In this document: piece after piece, positions 23,770-35,788 of the stretch
Numbering within the stretch: position 1 is the first letter of the stretch
How the letters are laid out: every line of letters begins with the position of its first letter
NCBI RefSeq assembly: GCF_024586455.1
Contig: NC_065922.1
Coordinates: forward strand, 25,168,089 to 25,232,088
DNA length: 64,000 nt
From: Bactrocera neohumeralis
Taxonomy: Eukaryota > Arthropoda > Insecta > Diptera > Tephritidae
Direction of reading: 5' to 3'
Notes under the pieces: model-generated
What the model was told of the DNA's origin: nothing
Seen by the model: the letters and a program-made list of their open reading frames with translations, nothing else
The model's database searches: none
Translations under genes and position numbers: made by a program

Positions 23770-24806
23770 CAAACTATTAAAAGAGCGACTACTCTTAACA
23801 GCAAGTATTAAGTTTCATAACTGCAAGGAATAAACACATAGTGGAAAAATTTGAAATCGCCACAGACACAATTGACATCTAAATGTTCCCGTGCCAGTTC
23901 CCGAGGCAAAGAAGTGCTCGTAGTGTTGAGAATATTGCTGCCGCTAGCGCATCAATTGAGGAAGACCGAAGTCAGTCTCTCATACGTCGTTCTAAAGCGT
24001 TGGGCATCTCTGTGACGTAGTCGTGGCGAATTTTGCGAAAAGATCTTGGCTTACATCCTTACAAGATCAAATTGACGCAAGAACTGAAGCCGCTTAACCA
24101 CGAGAATCCTCGTATGTTTGTGAATTGGGCTGAGCAACAACTTGAAAATGATCCGGACTTTCAACGAAAACTCATCTTCAGAGATAAGGCTCCTTTCTGG
24201 TTGAATGGCTTCATCAATAAGCAAAATATACGTTATTGGTCAGGCAGCAATCCACACGTACTTCATGAGTTACCATTGCATACCCGAAAAATTACGGTTG
24301 AGTGCGGTTTATGAGCCGGCGGTACTTCTTCCGTGATGATCAAGACCGGCACGTTACTATAAATGGGAATGGCTACCGCTCAAGGATAACCGAATATTTT
24401 TGACCCGAATTGGATGATATGGACTTTGACAATATGTGATTCCAACAGACGGTGCCACAAGCCACACAGCGAATATCACAATTGATTTATTGAAAACCAA
24501 GTTTGGTTAACGTGTTATGGCCCAGTCAATTGGCCGCCTCGGTCGTGCGATTTGACGCCGTTAGACTATTTCCTGTGGAGCTATGGTCTATGATACAAAT
24601 ATCGAACTTGAAATTGCAGCAGTATCGGACGATTTATGCTTGAAAACCGTCGAAAATTGGGTTCTATGTCCGGACTTCTGCAAGCGTGCCCGTGGTGGCC
24701 ATACAAATAGAAATCGAGTTCTATACATAATGAAATCGAATGTACTTTCACAGGAATAAAGAATTTCATTGATTTTTTTTTGTAGCGCTCTTATTGAAAA
24801 ACCCGT
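23770..24806 (+). mobile_element. DD41D (rosa-like) element, second lineage, decayed
   Basis: TA dinucleotides flank it at 23768-23769 and 24807-24808. The right end, read inward, is AACGGGTTTTTCAATAAGAG. The left end AAACTATTAAAAGAGCGACT is a worn inverted copy. The coding region begins after the first HTH. It reads RSARSVENIAAASASIEEDR (about 23907-23966), then a stop, then an open frame 24033-24314 with LGLHPYKIKLTQELKP, NDPDFQRKLIFRDKAPFWLN (first catalytic Asp in RDKAPF) and GFINKQNIRYW. After a stop the second-Asp block is frameshifted (CAGACGGTGCCACAAGCCAC). The third-Asp block PVNWPPRSCDLTPLDYFLW is readable near 24520-24580. Confidence 0.78.
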
Positions 24807-25160
24807 TATATATCGGTCAACATGGAAGATATCTTAACAAAAATTAGTATCTTCGTGCATATACTGTTTGGTAACGAAAATATTTGAAGTCAGTCCATGA
24901 ATTAGTATATTTCAAATTATTTATTTTGAGTCTTAAATTTGTCTTGAATTTTTTTCTTTATTTTCTCTCTTCCTACTTTTAATACTTTAGAAACTGAGTT
25001 CACTTTATCTATATCTTCTACCTCAAAACTCAATAACCAATTAAGCGCCTTCGCAATAATGGCCACCATTAGTAACATTTGCATTACACATTAGAAGAAG
25101 CGGTATTTCAATTTGCAATATTAATGAAATGAGTGAAAATGATACTAAAAAACCAGAAAA
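24807..25160. other. AT-rich non-coding stretch
   Basis: Nothing recognised. Lies between the DD41D element and a 154-bp-family copy. Confidence 0.35.
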
Positions 25161-25164
25161 AAAT

Positions 25165-25580
25165 TTGGTTTCGGCTGCACCGAAGCAATAATACCCTTCA
25201 CAGGTACATTGTTTATAGCAATTATACGTATAGGTTAGATTAGGTGTTAGAGTTGATCAAAAAAATCTATGAATCCTTAATAAAATTATTGGACAAATAT
25301 TCTTCCTTCTCATAAACACCTAAAGGTGGATCTCCGGATCTTCTTCGAACGAATAAGCGTTTTGTGCTTACCACAAATATATTAAGGCAGTTATAAATAA
25401 AATATATGCAACGGAAAACGTTTCGCTTTTTCATTCTGGTCTCGTTGCTTGAACCTTCAAGTCGAATTAAGGTTATTTAAATAGGAAAAACGATATTTTA
25501 TGAAGTGCTTGTTACTTTGGTGTTGATCGATCCAACTTCTTGGCAAACTTAATATACTTTGTACAGGGTATAAAAATAAG
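25165..25580 (+). repeat. 154-bp-family element with unusual interior
   Basis: Opens with GGTTTCGGCTGCACCGAAGC and ATAATACCCTTCACAGGTAC, the best-preserved left terminus of this family. It closes with GGCAAACTTAATATACTTTG and TACAGGGTATAAAA, the right-terminus motif also found (inverted) at 28378 and 59835. The interior lacks the TATGGCAGCTATATGC anchor units, so this copy has lost or replaced its tandem repeats. It therefore helps define the element ends independently of the array. Confidence 0.65.
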
Positions 25581-26198
25581 TAACCGCAATGAAATGTTAG
25601 ACTCCTTTATTGCTTTTTTAGGAAGCTAAGCGATGGCCAGTAAAGTGCATATACATATGTATGTATGTGTTTAGAATTGAAAGAGCTTACTAGGCCAAAG
25701 TGTATCGAATTTTCCAGGAACTGTAATTGCAATTCGTCAATAAGCGAATTGGACTTTCCAATAAATTTTCTCAGCATTGGGAAAAAATGCAAAACATTTT
25801 GATGGCGGCGCTTGGCAAAAAGAAAGAGAAGAAGCTTTGGTTGGGAAAAGTGTGACTAAAAATGTTGGCTCACATTCTGCAGACAGAACTACATACACAT
25901 GATAATTGGCGAAATTTAAATTTAATTGCACATGAGAAGTTGTGGTGTATACAAATGGCAAAGGAAATTTCAAGATAAAAGTAGCACAGTAGACAAATTA
26001 CTCAGGTGTAACTTGGACGAATATAAAAGTAATTGTACATGATGAATATGTAGGTGCAGGAATACTATTAAGCCGATTGATGAATGTATATGTACAGATC
26101 TAGATCTAGATAATAATTGAATGGAATTTTTCTTATAGATTTTCCACAATTTAATTAGCGCAGAATGCAAATAGTTGAAAAAGTGAGGTATTGACTCA
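25581..26198. other. AT-rich non-coding stretch
   Basis: No gene recognised. Microsatellite CATATACATATGTATGTATG near 25647-25669 and a small AGATCTAGATCTAG palindromic run near 26096-26109. Confidence 0.35.
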
Positions 26199-26330
26199 TG
26201 ATCAAATTTGATCCGGACTGTTCCATTTAAACTGTACATACATAAACTGCGCATCAAACCAAATCGATAAATATTATTTCCTAGATTGGTACAAATTTTT
26301 TCGTGTTCATTTGAAGTTGTATATGTTAAA
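26199..26330 (+). mobile_element. Mariner 5' end fragment (solo terminus)
   Basis: GATCAAATTTGATCCGGACT and CCATTTAAACTGTAC, then GCGCATCAAACCAAATCG, match the left end of the mariner relic at 8461, with a ~14-bp ACATACATAAACT insertion. No transposase-coding sequence follows, so only the terminus survives. Confidence 0.6.
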
Positions 26331-27800
26331 AATTTGCGATTATACAGTATTGTTCATATTAATAGAATCTCAAAATTTTTTTTGTTTTTTTTTTTTAATC
26401 TAAGAATGACAGTCACTTTGTTTATGCGGTTTTTAAATATACATACTTGAAGTTGAAAAAAGCTACTTTAAATAAATACAGCTGCGCGCATAAAATAAAA
26501 CACACAACGTATGTAAATTAAATGTCAAAGATCAACTTCACAAGGTTGAACATTTAATTAATTTTTTTCCATCAACCTAACAGCTGATCGTATCAGTACA
26601 TCAAATTTGAATAGATTAGCCACATTAGATAGAGCTGCGCCTCTATTTCTATACAATATGAAGTTCTCAAAAAATATTTAAATTTAATTCCAAATGTAAT
26701 TCAAATTAATACAGTTAAAGTGACAGCTCAGGAAGCCACCCAGCAACAAAATTCAAGCGTGATTTTGTATAACAAGAATAAAACGTCAACCGTAACAGCT
26801 GCTGCTGCCACACTTAGCAGTTGCAAGCAACTTGTGCCATACGCTGTGTTAGCAATTAATGGAAATCCGTTGACATGCTTGCATCACATGCCGCCACGTC
26901 GTACGAAAACTCCACAATCTCAATGTGAATGACAGCAGGCAGAAGGAAAACAACAATAGCAATAACAGTCAACGAAAACAACGGTTCTTAGCCTACAATT
27001 TGCTACAAGTGGAAATGCTTTAATGCACTGAGAATAATTCAAGCGCCGAGAAGGCTTCTAGGTTAGGTTAGGTAATAAGGTTGATACCAAGAAAGGAACG
27101 CACTTGGACTGATTATGAACAGTATTTTCTAAAACAAAAAATAATAATAACAATAAATGACTACAGTACTATATCCATTAAAAATTAGAAGAAGCTTAAC
27201 CTTGCCAGATCAAGTTATCCAATAGCACCCCAAGCGGCTATTGGTGCTCCAAACCGTTTCCACTCCAATGACTGCGGCGTTTAACTAGCAAGGAAAAGCT
27301 CATTATTGGTGTATTGGTGTAGATACCGCTTATACGGTTATAGCCGAGTTTACAACGGAGAACAAAGTGGAGATTTAAAGGTTCCAGCCAGGTTTTTGTC
27401 CACCTGGTCTTTCCAACGGAGTGGAGTCTTCCTCCCGGCGGGTACTGTGTCGAATACTTTAAGAACTGGAGTGTTTTTATCCAAGATGGAGTCATTTGCA
27501 GGATTTCACACAAGTGAGGATGGTTCTCTAAGTGGGAGTGGGCAAAAACGATTGTTTTACATATGGCTCAAGCAACTCACGTCTTCCGGTCTTAGACCAA
27601 GTATTCTCGAGGTAGCCAAAAAACACTCGTTTGAAGGCGAGCTAAAGTGAGAAGGTGAACAATTCCTCTCCAGGGTTGCGCGCTGAGTTTGGGACCTGCC
27701 ATGTAAAAAAAAACGGCCCCAATGAAAAGGAAACAACATGACTGGAATTCCAATGAATTCAAAGCTATTATTGACGCTCTACAATTTGAGTGGATAATCG
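26331..27800. other. Mixed non-coding stretch, partly GC-richer
   Basis: Bases 26700-27000 form a balanced island with CAA/CAG runs. A 70-codon frame (26720-26932, +) there (TAQEATQQQNSSVI...) is not assigned. Bases 27230-27780 are GC-richer with several overlapping open frames on both strands (for example 27306-27650 +, 27238-27513 -). The position just next to the LINE RNase H relic makes this a candidate for further LINE-derived sequence, but I cannot align it to a domain. Confidence 0.35.
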
Positions 27801-27802
27801 CT

Positions 27803-28080
27803 TCAATAAACGAGTATGTGCTCCGCTTTGAAAAACGCTACAGTCAGGAAGTCTGACGCTGGAATTGATGTACAGTTCCCGACAATTAACACCAACACCA
27901 TCCTCCGCTCAACCCTTGAGCCATTCGTAAAAAATCTTACTGCCCCTATACTAATGCGCCTTTTCCTATCCACATTATCCTCGCAGGTTCGAGGGGCGGG
28001 TAAAGGCCGGACCTTAATTCGGCGACTTAATATCCCAATTATACGGTATGAAGTCAAAGCGTTCAACATAAGTTAGACCA
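27803..28080 (-). pseudogene. LINE RNase H domain relic
   Basis: On the minus strand the frame reads RRISIGAVRFFTNGSRVERR and, after a frameshift, a block resembling L-P-D-x-C-S-V-F-Q. This corresponds to the start of the RNase H domain of jockey/I-type LINEs (family motif F-T-D-G-S-K/R), with the catalytic Asp of TDGS changed to Asn (TNGS). It is the same family as the copy at 58.1 kb, whose equivalent reads FFTDGSKLGG. It is non-functional: key residue lost, frame broken, no upstream RT in register. Confidence 0.65.
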
Positions 28081-28377
28081 AATTTGAGGACCACAAAAGG
28101 TTTATATAAAAAAGACACTCCAAACACAGCCATCTTCTATGCACAATTTTATTTGTATTCAAAAAAGAGAGTAAAAGAGTATCTTTAAAGAATTCGACTT
28201 GTATAGACCCAAAATTGGTTTAAGGATAAGAATATATACGAGTTTATTTAGATCTTCTTAAAATATTAAACTAAAAATTATCTAAACCCAACTCAGTTTT
28301 GGAATTCTTTCCGTAAAATATTCATAGTAGAGTAGTATACATATATTGAACTCATATAATTCTACTTTAAAGAGGGT

Positions 28378-28735
28378 ATATTAAGTTTTGTCACGAAGTT
28401 GGTAAAACCCAGAAGAAAACGGAGACCCACTAAAATGATAAATGATCAGCGTGACGAGCTGAGTCGATTTAGGCAGTTTTGACTCTCAGTCTGTGTATAT
28501 GCAAACTAGTCCATCAGCTTTTGAGATATCGATCTGAAATTTTGTGTATGCACTCCCTAAGAAGCTGTTTTTTTTATCGGAAATGTTGATGTGGGACCTT
28601 TATAGGATATAGCTGCCATACAAACTTTTCGATCACAATCAAGATAAAGATGTTTGTATACCTTTTTAAGCTATATGAAATGCAGCCGTGTAGGATATTT
28701 TAGCTTCGTTACAACCGAAGTTAAGAGATTTTCTT
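28378..28735 (-). repeat. 154-bp-family element, single unit, minus orientation
   Basis: From left to right it carries the inverted right terminus (GAGGGTATATTAAGTTTTGT), then GATAAATGATCAGCGTGACG AGCTGAGTCG, one TATAGCTGCCATACAAAC anchor, and the inverted left terminus TAGCTTCGTTACAACCGAAG followed by TTAA. It contains one tandem unit rather than an array. Confidence 0.68.
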
Positions 28736-28859
28736 TCTTTTTTTTAGGTTTAAAGCGATCTCAATAGCTCAGGGTATTTTGTCAATTCAGTTGTGATCTT
28801 TTCACACAAAGAATGAAAAATCATGCGAATAATTTTTATCAACCATATTCTAAAAATTT

Positions 28860-29640
28860 TTGCCGTGTCCGCAAGCTCATCACTTCACTTCAAACAGACG
28901 GTCGCACATGCGCAATGAAATGCCTGCTATCTGCGACGCAGCATCTCAAAGGCAACAGCAAAATGTAATAATACCAACAACAACAAAAGTGGAATTGCAA
29001 TCGCATATGCCCAAGACCGCCAATTACACCTGTTGCTCGCATGCGATGCCGTTGATGCCATTTGTTTTGGCATTGCAACACACTTGCGCCCATATTGCAC
29101 AGTGCGGATGCTAAAGCAAAAGCAACAGCAGCAACAACAAAGCGGTGAGCATGCTGTCAACAACAATTGTTCCGTTTCTAACTGTTGCCGCACATTTCGG
29201 ATGTGGCTTTTGTCGAGTTCACCAGGTTTTTTTGGTGTTGCTCACACACATGTGATTCTGATGTGTCTTCTTTTTTGTTTTTGTTTACATTTTCGTTCTT
29301 TTTGCTGCAACTTTTCTAACGAGCGTAGCTGCGATTGCATGCACCAGCTGCAGTTGTGGCAATGGGTTTGTTGCACTTGCTGTGAGATTTGTTGGCGATG
29401 CGTGCAACGGTATTCGAAAATAGTTGGCTGGCGAATATTTTATGTGTCTTGCGAGTAACAACTATTTGTATTCGAGTTGGCTAAAATGTTTGGTGAATAT
29501 ATGTGCGAGTATTTGCAACACACCATTTACAGCTACTTGACGCATACTGCGCAATTATTTGCTCGTTCTGCTTTATGTGAATGGCTGAGCAATTAGAATT
29601 ATTTTCATGTTGCAGTTGTTGTTTTTGCAGACATTAACCG
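28860..29640. other. GC-richer island with CAA/CAG runs
   Basis: Balanced single-copy-looking sequence with CAACAACAAC (28975-28987) and CAACAGCAGCAACAACAA (29124-29141) runs and many TTG/TGC words. The 141-codon frame at 29033-29458 (+) is Cys/Phe-rich without any domain and matches open frames on the other strand, so I do not call it a gene. Candidate host regulatory DNA. Confidence 0.35.
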
Positions 29641-29954
29641 CTTTGTAGACAAAAATAAATCACAAAAGTTTATTACGAACACAAACTGGGCCTATACTTG
29701 CAACATTCAATATACATACATATACACATACATACGTATGTACAAACGAGCATCATTAAATAATGTCTAAGAGCATTGAAAGTTGGATCACTCTATTCTC
29801 CGCTGCTGAACAACGGTTTTGCAGAATGACGACGAGCACAAACATCTGCTCCGTCAACCGTTCTCACGTCAGTTGGGTCTTAGTAACCGGAACGGCCCCG
29901 GATTTTTAACAGAACAAGGACTATCAACTCAGAACCATGGTTCGAAATTACTTC

Positions 29955-30590
29955 AGGAATGTTTTCTGCCGCTAAACAACACCTCTCCGAACCGTTCCAT
30001 ATCAGAAGGGGTTTTAGAGAGTGTGATTCCCTATTGTGCGTCATCCCAGCTTTTTGCAGCTTAGAAAAAGAAGGGGAAAAAGGTTGGTCTTGGGATCAAG
30101 GAGGGCAAGACAAAGTACCTGGAGGACATGCACAGAGATTCTTCACGTCTTGGGAACAACGTCAATGTTGGCAGTTTTACATTTGAAAAAGTTAAGGACT
30201 TTGCATATCTCGAAACCGGCACAAATTCTAGCAATACTTTAAGTATGGAGATCAAGCACAGAATAACTCTTGCCAACAGGTGCTTCTTTGGGATCAGCAG
30301 GCAATGGGGGATTAGATTCCACTCCCGACAAAAAATATTAAGCTCTATAAGTGTCTCTTTATATCTGTCTTGTCGGCGCCGAAACGTGGTAAAAAAGCAC
30401 TTGGAACAACTATTCTCTGCAAGGTCTGTGGAAACATCAGCGTTAGTTAAGCGCATAAAAATCCAACAAATACGTTGATGTGGTTATGTCATTCGCATGG
30501 AAGGTGATGCTCCAGCGTAAAGTTCGAGACCTTTTGTTGCATCCAATAAAAGGACCGACATGATCCGGCAAATAGATTTGGAGCTATGAG
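29955..30590 (+). pseudogene. LINE reverse-transcriptase relic
   Basis: Three stretches fit a non-LTR retrotransposon reverse transcriptase. EPFHIRRGFRECDSLLCVI (about 29990-30046) matches the RT block G-F-R-Q-G-D-x-L-S. GLGIKEGKTKYLEDM (about 30087-30131) and VKDFAYLETGTNSSNTLSME (about 30192-30251), then IKHRITLANRCFFGISRQ, match the region after the palm. LVKRIKIQQIR (about 30446-30478), followed by a stop and GYVIRMEGDAPA, matches the C-terminal R-L-R-W-L-G-H-V-x-R-M. The catalytic Y-x-D-D block is missing between the first two pieces. The clade is not assignable from these fragments. Confidence 0.7.
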
Positions 30591-31002
30591 CGTCAGAATT
30601 TTGTCATCGACTCTCAAAACCTTAATTCTGTTGACGACATGCTGTGTTCATCGTCGAGGAGGAATTTTTTTCTGAAGCGGTTAGACCGATCGATTTGAAA
30701 CTTTTAAACAAACTTCTGAGATGTATTTCTCAGGTAACAATCAAAGGAGTAAAATATTTTATAATTTTTTTTTTTTAATTTTTTCTCAAAAAACTAATTT
30801 TTTTTGGGAAGCCGCCATTATATCAAAAATTGATATTTTGACTAGTCCCTCGATCCATAGTAAACATGAATTTTTTTTTTTGTTTTGATTTTTGAATAAT
30901 TTGAAGCAGAAAAAACTTGCACGACACCAGTTGTTTAGGTCTGTAAATTTATATTTTTTTATTAAATAAAACACCTAAAAGATTTTTTCTGGATATAACA
31001 CT
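30591..31002. other. AT-rich non-coding stretch
   Basis: Nothing recognised apart from T- and A-homopolymer runs. Confidence 0.35.
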
Positions 31003-31597
31003 TTAAGGGGGGAGCCTGCTTAAGAAGCTTCAAAAAATCGTTTTTTTTTTGTTTAAATCTCTTTAAAAATTATCTAAGAATATATCCCCAAAGTTATAGA
31101 TTGGAATTCGAAATGGGGAGAAAGCGAAAGCTTTGACGCGCAATTTCTCTTCGTTTTTAATTTTTACAATTCTTCTTAATTGGCGGTCAGGATAGAAAAA
31201 AAAATTAAACGCCCTATGAAATTGGGGCAACGTTTATTATCTTTGGCATTAAATTATCTTCTATTTAAACTAAAAAAACTAAGAAAAATCAAGTTTGAAC
31301 ATATTTTTAATCAATATAAAGTAATTTTTTTTTTTGATCAAAAACCACTCATTTCAATTATTAAAAAATCCTGCATCCTGCCCGCCGTCCGACAAATACA
31401 TATGGGAAAGCATCGGGCAATTGCTTGCCAAAGCCAGAATATCAAAGGTTTTGTATCCAAAAAAATTTCGGATGATGTTTAAATATATAACTATAAACCC
31501 TAGAAATTTCGCTTTAATAAATTATTTCTTTCCCTCCCAAAAAAATTCTAAAAAAAAATAGATTTTTTGAAGCCTCTGAAGCAGGCTCCCCCCTTAA
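31003..31597 (+). mobile_element. M2 miniature inverted-repeat element with TTAA flanks
   Basis: A sharply bounded non-coding element. TTAA lies at both ends (31003-31006 and 31594-31597). The ends read inward as GGGGGGAGCCTGCTTAAGAA GCTTCAAAAAATC (left) and GGGGGGAGCCTGCTTCAGAG GCTTCAAAAAATC (right), a terminal inverted repeat of about 33 bp with only three mismatches. The 587-bp interior is AT-rich, and its open frames (31180-31482, 31334-31561) have no transposase features. TTAA target sites point to piggyBac-type mobilisation, but no autonomous partner is visible. Confidence 0.85.
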
Positions 31598-33560
31598 GTG
31601 TGAGAACATGAAACCACCATAGGTCAATATTCAAGTCATTTGAATCTACTCAGTGAAAAGGAGGACAAAATTTATTCGGTATAAATGTAACTATCTTTTA
31701 ATTGATTTGGGAGGTGCAATATGCTGCTACCGCAACAACAACAACAATAATTTTATCTAAATTCTCTAATAAAAATGATTTCTTCAGAGATCACTAATGT
31801 AGTTAATATGTATGTATGTAATGATACTTTTAAACAAAATAAACATTTTGACTTTAGCATCTAAGTTGGTCTGTAATTAACAGCAAGACAAACAGCTGAT
31901 GAACACTTTATAGCGGACGCTAAGCGAACAAAAAAAGTTAAGTTCACTGAAGTTTTCTAACTTTTTGTGGCATGCATACCCAAGTATACTGTACATATGT
32001 GGTATTAACCGGTAATGTGTTGTTAATGGCTCAATTATCCCGCTACAACGATACGCTATACGTTCGGCACAAACGATCTTACTAACGCCACCTCGCACAT
32101 TCATGCCTCATTTTCGCACTCGTTTATAAGCGGCAAGTCTTATGGTTGCATATGTTGTTGTTTTTGTTACCACTTGGCGTTGCAGGGCACTGTGGCACGT
32201 TCATAATTGCCAGTGTCATAATGGCTTTAGTTAACAGTTTGGGCTGGGTTGTTTAGTAGCACAGACGTCTATGGATGTATGTAAACAGATGTGTGGCCCA
32301 AGCTATGCCATTGCAGCCCTCCATTCATGCTAACCGTAAAAGTTGTCTCGATATTGCACGCTCAAACCAGTTTGCCGCTTTATTTTATGCCATTTTTGTT
32401 TGTTTGTTTATTGTTCTTGCTCGCTTTGCAAGTCGTCTTAATGCCTTTTAGCCCATAAAATTGGCTGCACAATGGAATTGAGCTTGCATTTATGCAAATA
32501 CATACATACACATATGTTCGCAAAGGCAGTAACTTTGACTCAGACACACGTGCGTTGCACATTTCTTTACAAAAGTTTTTCATTCATGCCTTTTTGACTG
32601 CAATTGATTGTCTAGTCGAGAAGTTTTGTCTGTCCCAGCGGCAATTAGACAAATGTCTGCGCTCATTCGCAGTGCATTGTTGGAGTTCTGGGTATTTACA
32701 AACATAAATTTGTATATGTAGGGACATATGAATGTGTGGACTTAGATTTCAAGTGATTAAGTAGTCAGGTGCTACTTTGTGGTTACACAAGCAGTGACAC
32801 AAGCAGTGACACAAGTACTCCCCCACGCTCTGAGAAATTTTCAATTATGATCTAATATTCAAAATTATTTCACAGACTTATGTGACACCTATAATACATA
32901 TATGTAGTCTAGTGTTCAATTATGTATGTCAAGTTCTGCGATTTCAAACAATTATAGGAAAGGTTAAGTAGTCTGGTTAATAATACGCAAAACTTATTAA
33001 GAAGTCGTGGCTTATTTATTACACATAGGTGAACTTGACAACTGAGACTGCCAGTCGGATCACATCTCCTGGGTATATGAAGCATAAAAATAACCCAGTT
33101 CAACAGGTCGATGCAGTGCAAAACATAGCTCTTAGTAGTTCCACATGACCTTTTAGCCAAATGCAATTATACTTCAATAAGAAAAATATTGAGAAGTCAG
33201 AAATGATACAATCAGATGAGATAAGATCTTTTAGGTATATAAGTTTACATATATCAGTCTAAAATAATCACCACAAAAGAAGCGATGGACTTAGCGACTC
33301 CTATAAGATACTACGTAGGTTTATATTTCGAGATACTAATGGCAGTCAAGCCCGGAATCTATTGGTCCCCTTCACTGCAACTGAACAATATTCATATGTA
33401 TTTATTTGAGATGGAGGTTCGAAGATATGTATGGATAGCTCCTTTAGTAAACACTTGAAAATATTTTAAAATTTCTTTAATTTATGTAATATACTGGGAA
33501 AAGGTTTAACAGAAAGATTGCATTCTATAATTTTCAGTGAAGTAACTTTTATTATTGTGA
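31598..33560. other. Non-coding stretch with a balanced island
   Basis: No gene recognised. Bases 32000-32700 are balanced single-copy-looking sequence. A 12-bp tandem (CACAAGCAGTGA, about 2.5 copies) lies at 32786-32815. Short TATG and CATA tracts lie near 31806 and 32500. The remainder is AT-rich. Confidence 0.35.
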
Positions 33561-33563
33561 AAA

Positions 33564-34427
33564 AATGGACAAAAGGGAACCCCGTGATAAAACATTGTAT
33601 TTTGAAGGGACAAGACAAGTGCAAAAACTTGGCTTGATAGCGAGTTTCGGATACTAGCCAGGAAAATCATCAAGGATTGGTAAGCTAAGACGTAGTAAAA
33701 TGAGCACCGAAGACAACGCAGTGGATGACCGACGAAAACATCAAAAAAGTCCGCAAAATAATTTTGGATGAGTGTAAAGTGAATTTGTTCAAGATATCAG
33801 CAATTCTAAGAATATTAACCGAATGTGTACATCATATAATTCATGAAAAATTGAGTATGGGAAAGCTATGTGCAAAGTAGGAGCCGCGAGAGCTCACTTT
33901 TATGCAAAAAATCTACAATAACATGATTAGGAGCAGTGTTTGGAGATGTTCAAGCGTAATAAACCCGAGTTTTTTTCGTCGATTTATAACAACGAATGAA
34001 ACATGTCCCCATCATTTCACTCGAAGTCCAATCGTCAGTCCACAGAGTGGATTGCACACGATGAACCCGTTCCAAAGCGTGGTCAGACGGCAGGGTTATG
34101 GCGTCTATATTTTGACAACGATGACAAATATGATTCGAATTGCTTCCCGATCTGGACTCCAGCGGCTATTTCCGGTTCTCAGATCTCAAAAGAATGCTCG
34201 CTGGGAAGTAATTTCGGTTGAATGGGGAGGTGATCGCCGAAACTGAGGCCCATTTTGAAGCAAAAGACTAATTGTACTACAAAAGTGGTATCAAAAAGAT
34301 GGAGTGTCCGTCCTTATAATCAGTGTTTCACCCTTGAAGGGTGTTATGTTACGTTGAATAAAAAAAGGAATTTTGCAAAAAAAATGTGTTTTACTATGGT
34401 AGGACGTGGACTTTTCAATTAACCTGA
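33564..34427 (+). mobile_element. Mariner relic, irritans-type, 3' end preserved
   Basis: The coding trace starts MDKREPRDKTLYFEG near 33564. It continues WMTDENIKKVRKIILDECKV (about 33726-33785) and IIHEKLSMGKLCAK (about 33837-33878). Near 33964-34004 NPSFFRRFITTNET follows, the block with the first catalytic position (Asp replaced by Asn). KSNRQSTEWIAHDEPVPKR follows in another frame (about 34025-34081). Downstream the D2/D3 blocks are deleted and the C-terminal SQISKECSLGSNFG appears near 34177-34218. The right terminal repeat, read inward from 34427, is TCAGGTTAATTGAAAAGTCC. Sequence order and motifs fit the irritans subfamily. The left terminal repeat is lost. Confidence 0.72.
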
Positions 34428-34650
34428 TAGGGTGTACTTCTACGGTAGGCAACAATTTTTATGTAAAAGTAGATTCCAGAACTTTCTAGTGAATGTAAAT
34501 GAACGCAAGCAAAGTACTCCAGAGCTTTCGACTTTAAGGTAACTAATATGGTATGTAAATTATAATGTGCACCATACTACTTCTTAGGAGACACCTTCTT
34601 GATTGATATAGTCAGATGGCCATAAATAAATCATTGTTAGATAAATATAA

Positions 34651-34741
34651 TTAACCCTGGACGTGCTGTGTTAGTCGCTTCGACTAATAGTCATCGTGTT
34701 TTGCAAACAGCAGCAAAATAACGATGACCGTCCAGGGTGAA
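34651..34741. repeat. 91-bp hairpin element with TTAA-like flanks
   Basis: A near-complete palindrome. The left arm begins TTAACCCTGGACG and ends GTCATCGTGTTTTGC. The right arm is GCAAAATAACGATGACCGTC CAGGGTGAA. The arms pair as CCCTGGACG with CGTCCAGGG and GTCATCGT with ACGATGAC. The left arm contains an extra ~26 bases that form their own hairpin, TTAGTCG-CTT-CGACTAA. Flanks are TTAA on the left and TGAA on the right. The CCCT start after TTAA is typical of piggyBac-type ends, so this may be a very short non-autonomous derivative. Confidence 0.7.
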
Positions 34742-35788
34742 TATTGCTCTCATAGTTCGGCGGATAAAGATAATTGCTCACTGATTCATAATAATATTGA
34801 ATATTAACTATTTCAAACAGTTAAATAGTAATAATCAGTGTAAGATATTTAAAAACAAACTTACAGAAATCTGATTGTGGTTTCCAAGATAGCTTTTGAG
34901 TATGAATTATATGTATTATGTAAAAAGTCCAAAAGTGATGTTCAACTTACCTATAAAAGATAGAAAAAAATAATAATTAGCAATCGTATATATAAAAAAT
35001 TTTTTAATAAAAGCTTTCAAAATATATTGGCGTTAAATAAAATTAAATAAATATAGCAAATATAAATTCAAAGTAGTTTATTATGTTTTCTTTACTCGTT
35101 ATTAAATGTTAAAGAGTCAGGTAGTATAATGTTAATATCAGTTAATTGCAAAATATTTAATACTTGCTATTAATCACAAATTATGGTGGCAGTTTAGAGG
35201 CTTTCGCTATAAAAATAGAAACAAATGGTTTTAGTCACAGCTTGAAAAACTTGAAAAGCTTTTGTTGGTAACAAGTGGTTAATAACTTGGCTAAATTGCT
35301 TGCACGAGTCGAAAGCTAGCTCTTGTGCTATAAAGTAAAAGCTTTTTATAGGAAGCTTTCAACAATGTCAGTGATATATTTCATTCATGCTTAGTTGTGG
35401 GTGAAGTTCCATATTAGTTTTGAGTAGTCGTTAGTTTTTACAAACAATATGTAGTGCTCAAATATGCCTATAATATGTAGGGAATAAGCTTTCATTAAAT
35501 TATTAGATATTAATAGCCATTATTTACACACATATGTATGTGAAGTATATCTATGTACATGTATATAATGTACATATATGTATACATACATACGCATATA
35601 TTCATAGATGTATACATGTAGAAGTGATCGGCTACGCTTCGTTGCTTAACGTTGCAATGATAGCTGATCTTAATTAAATTTGACCTTTCAACTAAGAATT
35701 AGCGCTTCCAATTGAATTTACACAAAATCGAAAATTATTAATTTATAAAAAAATGTAATAAAAATACTCTTTTTAAATAATGATTTAA
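34742..35788. other. AT-rich non-coding stretch with microsatellite
   Basis: No gene recognised. A dense CACATATGTATGTG / TGTATACATACATACGCAT cluster lies at 35526-35620. Confidence 0.4.

Noticed and set aside
29033..29458. 141-codon Cys-rich frame with poly-Gln
   Set aside because: The same bases are open on the other strand; CAA/CAG simple repeats and TTG/TGC words produce both frames. No family recognised.
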